This document shows, piece after piece, positions 59,055 through 64,000 of a DNA stretch of 64,000 bases. How positions within the stretch are numbered: position 1 is the first letter of the stretch; every line of letters begins with the position of its first letter. The notes under the pieces were generated by a model. It was not told the origin of the DNA, searched no databases, and was given only the letters and a program-made list of their open reading frames with translations. A program made the position numbers and the translations under genes. The DNA lies in contig JAFWRM010000033.1 in assembly GCA_017519975.1 (NCBI GenBank), positions 1 through 64,000 on the forward strand. The letters run 5' to 3'. This DNA comes from Oscillospiraceae bacterium (GTDB taxonomy: Bacteria; Bacillota; Clostridia; Oscillospirales; Oscillospiraceae).

Positions 59055-61028
59055 ATGAAAACTAAAGCCACAGCGAAATTGGCGGTCGTTCTGTTGATCC
59101 TGACGCTGCTGTTGAACGTTTCGGCAGCCTGCGGCCGGAGACCGGACCCGATCCCGGCTGATCCTGACGCTGCGGAAGAGGGAGCCGGTGAGGAAAGCAC
59201 TTCTCCAGCGGAAGACGAGCAGGAGCCCTCCATGCCGGAAGGATCCGAAACTGACCACGGAGAAGCCGGGATCACTGAACTCACCTGTCTTGACGGAGCG
59301 GGCACGGTCACAGCTGTGGTCGCGGGCCCTGCAGGAGCAGCGGCCGTCCGTATCGAACCGGCTGGGACGGACGGCCGTCCCGCCGGCATTTATCGGATCG
59401 ACACGGTTTCCGACACGGTACTGGCAAGGACCGGGGAAACAGATGATCCCGGTTTCCCCATTGGTTTCCGAGGGAATGGAGAAGTCGTGACATTCGACAA
59501 TGAAAGACAGGTGCTCCGTCGATACGACTCCGGCCTGCAGATGATACAGGAACTGCCTGCCGCAGGTTCCACAGCCTGTTACAGCCAGACCGAGGACGTG
59601 GTCTATCTGGTCCGGGAGGGTGATCTCGTGCGCCTGTCCATGGAAGGGAAAGAGGAGACGGTGCTGAGCTTCCGCGGGCAGCGTTACGTAGAATGCGTAG
59701 ATACGGAAGCACGCACTGCCCTCGTGCTGGACGGGGCGGTCAATGATCAGGCGATGGAAGCGTATATGGTGTATTCCTTTGAAGGGAACAGGGTCTTTTC
59801 ACACGAGGCCAGCCACGGCCCCTATTTTCTGTCCGACGGTCTTCTTTCCGCCATGGATTATGATGGGATCCCTGATGATGAGACGGGGCAGAAAGGTTCC
59901 CTGCTAACCTACGATCCACAGAACGGCTGGAGCGTCCGCGCCAGGGAGATCTCCATTATGAAAGCCTATCGGGCGGTCACCGGAAGCCCCTGCATCTGCT
60001 GTACGGAACACATCGGCGAGGAAGGCGGAACGGAGCAGACGGACGTAGCTCTTCTCAATGTGCGTACGGGGGAGATTTTTGACCTCGGCAGCTTTGAAGG
60101 AAAGTACGAGACGGCAGCCGCATTTGACCGGGAGGAGGGAAGCCTTCTGGTGTCCGTCTCTTCCGAAGAAGCGATCCGGTTATTTAAGATCGATCCACAG
60201 CTCCTGTCCGCTTCGGGAGTTTTGAAAGACGCGCAGATACTGCCCACCCCGGAACCGGAAGCATTCGAACTGCCGGATCATCTGACGGAAGCCGCGACCC
60301 TTGCGGCTGAGATCGAAGAGAAGTACCATGTCCGGGTGCCCATGGGGCATGAGATCGAATGCGCAAAAACGGAAGATTACGCGTATCGGTATACAAGTTC
60401 GATGGCACCGGAGGAAGAGAAGCGCGTGGTGACGCGTGCGCTGGAGATATTGGACCGCGCGCTGGCGCTCTATCCGGAAGGCTTCTTCGATTATTTCAGA
60501 AATGACGACGGAGAGGCCGGCGTACGGTTTCTGCTGGTAGAAGATCTGCCGAGTGAGGGCTCCTCTTTCCATGCCATCGGTTACACGTATCTGACAGGCG
60601 CCTGGTATAATATCGCGCTGGAAGCGGATGACATCACTGAGCCTGTGGTCCATCATGAACTGTGGCATGCGGTGGAATCCCTCGCGGGAGTCGAAGGGCG
60701 TGCGGTCGGCTATTTCGACTGGAGCCAGATGAATCCTGAGGGATACGAGTATGCACTGGATAAGGAGACCTACCTGGATCAGGAGTACAGTGAGTACATT
60801 CTCGGGAATCCCGACCACGAGAAGGTGTACTTTTACAGCAGATACTCCACCGTCAACGACACGGAGGACCGGGCGACGGTGATCGAAGCCCTGTTCTCCC
60901 GCGGGAGCGTATCGGAGGGATACGATTTTGTGCGAAAGTATCCGCATCTTCTGGACAAGGTCCGGTATCTGGGAGAACTGATCCGCCCCGTATTTGGGTA
61001 CGTATACTGGGAGGAAATGATCGGATAG
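59055..61028 (+). CDS. Lipoprotein with beta-propeller-like region and C-terminal HExxH metallopeptidase domain
   Basis: 657 residues from ATG 59055 (GGAGG 12 nt upstream). Lipobox SAAC gives Cys26; a Glu/Pro-rich tether follows (about 35-75). Residues about 75-410 contain repeated strands such as VVYLVREGDLVRLSMEGKEE and GEVVTFDNERQVLRRYDSGL, typical of a propeller. The C-terminal part has HHELWHAVE, so the zinc motif is His534-Glu535-x2-His538; the third ligand may be the Glu in TVIEALF (about 618). It acts outside the membrane, probably as a surface or cell-wall peptidase. Followed 41 nt later by a PrsW gene. Confidence 0.75.
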   Translation: MKTKATAKLAVVLLILTLLLNVSAACGRRPDPIPADPDAAEEGAGEESTSPAEDEQEPSMPEGSETDHGEAGITELTCLDGAGTVTAVVAGPAGAAAVRIEPAGTDGRPAGIYRIDTVSDTVLARTGETDDPGFPIGFRGNGEVVTFDNERQVLRRYDSGLQMIQELPAAGSTACYSQTEDVVYLVREGDLVRLSMEGKEETVLSFRGQRYVECVDTEARTALVLDGAVNDQAMEAYMVYSFEGNRVFSHEASHGPYFLSDGLLSAMDYDGIPDDETGQKGSLLTYDPQNGWSVRAREISIMKAYRAVTGSPCICCTEHIGEEGGTEQTDVALLNVRTGEIFDLGSFEGKYETAAAFDREEGSLLVSVSSEEAIRLFKIDPQLLSASGVLKDAQILPTPEPEAFELPDHLTEAATLAAEIEEKYHVRVPMGHEIECAKTEDYAYRYTSSMAPEEEKRVVTRALEILDRALALYPEGFFDYFRNDDGEAGVRFLLVEDLPSEGSSFHAIGYTYLTGAWYNIALEADDITEPVVHHELWHAVESLAGVEGRAVGYFDWSQMNPEGYEYALDKETYLDQEYSEYILGNPDHEKVYFYSRYSTVNDTEDRATVIEALFSRGSVSEGYDFVRKYPHLLDKVRYLGELIRPVFGYVYWEEMIG

Positions 61029-61069
61029 ACCTGGCCCTGCGTGTCGGGGGACAAGAAAAGAGGTTTATT

Positions 61070-61849
61070 ATGTCACTGCTGATCTTTATCGTCAGTATTA
61101 TTCCGGGTGTTCTGATCATTCTCTGGCTCATGCGGCGAAGGAAAGAGGATGAACCGTACAAGAAAAGCTGCAGGTCGGCGCTGGTCCGCGGACTGATCGC
61201 CGTTCTGCCGATCGTGGGAGCATCGGCGGTGTTCTTCCTTGTTACCGGTGTTTTAAAACTTACGGTGCTTCGGGATGTGCCGGTACTCATTCACCGCGCC
61301 ATATATACCTTCATCGTGCTTGCCTTCGCGGAAGAACTTGTGAAGTATCTCGCCTTCCGCCTGCTTTTGAAAAAGAACTATAACGATTATACCTGGGCGG
61401 ACGTGACTGCGTTTATGGTCATCATCGGGACGGCGTTTGGACTGGTGGAGGACATACCCTACGCCATCGGGGCCAGCCCGGCAATCATGCTCGTGCGCGG
61501 GTTCACGATGGGGCACGTGGGATACGCCTTTGTCATGGGATGGTTCTATGGGAAAAAGCTGCATACCGGAAAAAACATCTATGGGATCCTGGCTTTCCTC
61601 CTGCCATTCCTGCTTCACGGCCTCTATGATTTTTCCCTGAGCGAGGAGCTTCTTGAGATCAACGATAATCTTGCTGCGATCGGAATTACGCTGGCGGTCT
61701 TCGACATCGTTCTGCTGGTACTCATGATCCGGTTCTTCCTGCGCGCGCGAAAAAGAGCGTGTTACAATGAAGCGCTGCGGTCACTGTTCACGAAAACGGA
61801 AACTCTGGATGAGAGCGGCATCTCAGGCGGGACGCCGCGATTGGAGTGA
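61070..61849 (+). CDS. PrsW-family intramembrane metalloprotease
   Basis: 259 residues with eight or so helices, AAAGAGG upstream. The family motifs are all present: EELVK (Glu88-Glu89, Lys92) in FAEELVKYLAF, GTAFGLVEDIPYA, GHVGYAFVMGWFYG and HGLYDFSLS. PrsW in Bacillus cuts anti-sigma factor RsiW at site 1; other members cleave other membrane substrates. No sigma/anti-sigma pair is adjacent here. The neighbour upstream is itself a metallopeptidase lipoprotein, which suggests a shared envelope-proteolysis role. Confidence 0.9.
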   Translation: MSLLIFIVSIIPGVLIILWLMRRRKEDEPYKKSCRSALVRGLIAVLPIVGASAVFFLVTGVLKLTVLRDVPVLIHRAIYTFIVLAFAEELVKYLAFRLLLKKNYNDYTWADVTAFMVIIGTAFGLVEDIPYAIGASPAIMLVRGFTMGHVGYAFVMGWFYGKKLHTGKNIYGILAFLLPFLLHGLYDFSLSEELLEINDNLAAIGITLAVFDIVLLVLMIRFFLRARKRACYNEALRSLFTKTETLDESGISGGTPRLE

Positions 61850-62047
61850 CCGTTGAGTTACCGATGACCCGAGGGCCGCGCGACAGCCGCCGCCCCGGGC
61901 ATTCATCAAGTCTATGGCAGAGAAAGGGGCGGCAGGGAACAAACAGGAACTTCATTTCGTCATTATAGGGTAAGCAGGCCGATCACTGGGGGCATGTGTT
62001 ATGCCATCCGAGCCGGCGAATCCTGCAGAAGACGGGAGGAATTCCAA

Positions 62048-63505
62048 ATGAAGAAAACAGCGTGGGTCATCCTGTGCGCATGCATGCTCTCAGCGATGTT
62101 CACCGGGTGTGCACCGGCGGCCAGTACGGAACCGCTTGCAGCGGAAGAGGATGCAGCCGCTTTTGGAACCGCTGAAAAGAGTGGAAACGACGAGACGGGG
62201 GAGAAGATGATCGGATTTCGCGCGAAGTATGTACGTACGGACGGATACAGGGATGGGGAGAAGTACCCGAAAACCGTGTGGATCACTTCCGCCAGGGAAC
62301 TGGAAGAATACTGTGAGGACAACAGAGAGCGGTATTATCTGGAGAGCCGAAAGGATCCAACCTCCGGCCGGTCGATCGGATTCATGGATGAGATCCAGAG
62401 ATACGATGATGATTTCTTTGAAGCGTTTGATCTCCTTTTCGTCATCCTGGAAGAGGGCAGCGGCTCTGTGAGGCATGAAGTCACGGGAGTGAGGGTCCTC
62501 CCGTCACAGAATGGAAAGCATATCCTCCGACCGGAGATCGACCGGCTTGTTCCGGAGGTCGGGACGGAGGACATGGCGGAATGGCACATCATGATAGAGG
62601 TCGAGAAGAAATACGGACAGGCGGCATCGGAGAAGGTCGATCCGGTCATTGAAGAAAAGAGAGCCGACGGCCTGCCGGAACCGGCCTGCCGATCGGAGAC
62701 CGGCGGACACGCGGCGGAAGTCACAGGTCCCTATGGCCGGCTCTCCGTACTTATCCCGGATACCTGGACAGCCGAACCGGCCCCCATGGACAGCGGGAAA
62801 CTCATGGACGGCCTGTACGGACTGATCCTGAAGCCGACGGACGCCCCCGCCGATCATCTTGAACTGTACTGTACCGACAGCTTCGGGGTCTGCGGAACCG
62901 GACTTTCCGAAGAGACACGGGATCTGGCCGGATGCGCAGCCGTCATCGGAACGTTCGACGACCATGCGCACTGGGATTTTGTGGCGTTTCCGAAGGATGG
63001 CGCACAGATCGTGGCGCGGCATACGGGCGGTTCTTCCTGGACTGCGGCGATATGGAACGAAACGATGGCCATTCTGGACTCCGTGCAGTTTGACACAGGC
63101 GTGGCGGAGGGAGGCGCCTCCCAGTTTATCCGGGAGTCGGAGGCCGATGAGATCGCCGTCGTCATGGAGGTCAGCCGTGTTACGGAAAGCGGACTGACTG
63201 TCACGTTCCGCCAGTACGATGAACGGGACGCCGGGGAGCTGATTGTCGGTGAGGGATTCGTACTCTCAAGGCTTGAAGGGGAAGAGTGGACGGAAGTTCC
63301 CCCGGTCATAGAGAAAGGCGCGTTCAACGATATCGGGTACCCCATTCCCACTCAGGGCAAGGTGGAGCTGGAAACGAACTGGGAGTGGCTGTATGGAAAG
63401 CTCGTGCCCGGTACGTACAGGATCACCAAAACGGTGTGGGAGACCACCGGCGAGGGTGCGTCAAGGGCATACCCGCTGACCGCTCAGTTCATTCTGGCAG
63501 GATAA
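62048..63505 (+). CDS. Lipoprotein with C-terminal Ig-like domain
   Basis: 485 residues from ATG 62048, GGGAGG 10 nt upstream. Lipobox FTGC gives Cys21. The N-terminal half (about 50-210) resembles small protease-inhibitor-like or putative binding domains with VWITSARELEEYCEDNRERY. The last ~115 residues (SGLTVTFRQYDERDAGELIV, then NWEWLYGKLVPGTYRITKTV) match the bacterial Ig-like domain found in many Firmicutes lipoproteins (Big_14 type). Surface-located; function unknown. The 198 nt before it hold no gene. Confidence 0.7.
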   Translation: MKKTAWVILCACMLSAMFTGCAPAASTEPLAAEEDAAAFGTAEKSGNDETGEKMIGFRAKYVRTDGYRDGEKYPKTVWITSARELEEYCEDNRERYYLESRKDPTSGRSIGFMDEIQRYDDDFFEAFDLLFVILEEGSGSVRHEVTGVRVLPSQNGKHILRPEIDRLVPEVGTEDMAEWHIMIEVEKKYGQAASEKVDPVIEEKRADGLPEPACRSETGGHAAEVTGPYGRLSVLIPDTWTAEPAPMDSGKLMDGLYGLILKPTDAPADHLELYCTDSFGVCGTGLSEETRDLAGCAAVIGTFDDHAHWDFVAFPKDGAQIVARHTGGSSWTAAIWNETMAILDSVQFDTGVAEGGASQFIRESEADEIAVVMEVSRVTESGLTVTFRQYDERDAGELIVGEGFVLSRLEGEEWTEVPPVIEKGAFNDIGYPIPTQGKVELETNWEWLYGKLVPGTYRITKTVWETTGEGASRAYPLTAQFILAG

Positions 63506-63521
63506 ACGGAGAACACAGGAT

Positions 63522-63998
63522 ATGGAGCAAAAAGAAAACTCAGCGCTGACCGCGGAAGAATACGAGGAAACTGTCGAACGGCTTCTGGAGGAGCCGTATC
63601 ATGTGATCGACTTCCTGCCCGTGCAGGTCCCCGCCGACAGCGGGGGACAATACTTCGCAGCAGAGGACTTTTACAGAGAACATACGCAGCGCAGGCGTCT
63701 GTACCGGAAGTTTGCGGACATCCTGCTTGGCCTGAACTGCTACCACGATCTGGTCGTTACCGACGGAAGAATCTGGGAAACGAATCCTCCTCCGGGAGAA
63801 CTATACGGGAAAATCGAAAACTGCCCGGAAAACGGATTTCTGAACATTCTGATCGGGAACGGGGACAGCTTGATTACCCTTACCGGCGGAGATCTTTACC
63901 TGACGCTGTACCGCGCCACCGGTGAGCTGCTGCAGCTGACGGAGAAACTGGCGTCCGCCCGGGGACTGTTTGTCCGGGAAGGGAACAGCATCAACTGA
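63522..63998 (+). CDS. Conserved-looking cytoplasmic protein of unknown function
   Basis: 158 residues, no signal peptide. An N-terminal helix (SALTAEEYEETVERLLEEPY) precedes IDFLPVQVPADSGGQYFAAE, then a Tyr/Arg-rich helical segment and a beta-rich C-terminus. No family recognised. It lies 16 nt after the Ig-like lipoprotein stop and is probably co-transcribed with it. Confidence 0.65.
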   Translation: MEQKENSALTAEEYEETVERLLEEPYHVIDFLPVQVPADSGGQYFAAEDFYREHTQRRRLYRKFADILLGLNCYHDLVVTDGRIWETNPPPGELYGKIENCPENGFLNILIGNGDSLITLTGGDLYLTLYRATGELLQLTEKLASARGLFVREGNSIN

Positions 63999-64000
63999 AC

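Noticed and set aside
1..64000. CRISPR arrays, rRNA or tRNA genes, and complete insertion sequences
   Set aside because: No regularly spaced direct repeats, rRNA segments or full cloverleaf candidates were seen, and the only transposase sequence is a C-terminal remnant.

Overview
The window looks like a chromosome segment of a Gram-positive anaerobe of the class Clostridia (Bacillota). Supporting signs are strong AGGAGG-type ribosome binding sites, frequent GTG/TTG starts, many Cys-lipobox lipoproteins, no outer-membrane genes, intrinsic terminators with U tracts, and families common in gut Clostridia (HxlR, PucR, PrsW, MtaA-like methyltransferases, Fe-S flavoenzymes). The genus cannot be read from the sequence. 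By eye, 3-32 kb and 57.6-64 kb are GC-rich, 33-57 kb is more AT-rich, and 9.0-9.8 kb and the first 0.7 kb are clearly AT-rich.

Left end (0-2.5 kb): the 3' end of a chloramphenicol acetyltransferase gene, a small membrane-anchored protein, and a scar. The scar joins a structured leader with a truncated parA, a stop-interrupted fragment, and the 3' third of an MFS gene whose intact paralogue lies at 14.1-15.3 kb.

Cobalamin region (2.6-8.5 kb): a consensus promoter, two tandem cobalamin-type riboswitches each with its own terminator, then a BtuFCD-like corrinoid importer and two SAM-dependent methyltransferases in one operon. Two UroD/MtaA-family proteins (12.2-13.2 kb, minus strand; 32.0-33.0 kb, plus strand) are likely users of the corrinoid.

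Mixed region (8.5-33 kb): an IS1182-type remnant, a duplicated hairpin-plus-promoter repeat, and three paralogous FAR-17a/AIG1-like membrane proteins plus a YwaF/TMEM164-like one. There is also a decayed trypsin-like peptidase, an MFS transporter, an iron-type alcohol dehydrogenase, a GNAT-membrane protein-SDR-gamma-glutamyltransferase run, and a large secreted phosphoesterase facing an HxlR regulator. The rest is housekeeping-like: beta-CASP nuclease, nitroreductase, YciI, MsrA, esterase and DinB.

Redox/transport island (33-57 kb): a PucR regulator precedes SDR, a full Opp/Dpp-type ABC transporter, a SnoaL-like protein and a second SDR. A SIMPL lipoprotein and a fumarate-reductase-type flavoprotein follow. 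A LysR gene then diverges from a second full Opp/Dpp transporter, a stand-alone 5'-nucleotidase C-terminal domain and two tandem BaiCD/BaiH-size Fe-S flavoenzymes. Both SDRs resemble 3-alpha-hydroxysteroid dehydrogenase/carbonyl reductase. The enzyme set parallels the bile-acid (bai) pathway without its CoA-handling enzymes, so I infer a reductive pathway for an imported steroid-like or other cyclic substrate.

Right end (57-64 kb): an MFS transporter, then a cell-envelope group of an HExxH metallopeptidase lipoprotein, a PrsW intramembrane protease, an Ig-like-domain lipoprotein and an unknown protein.
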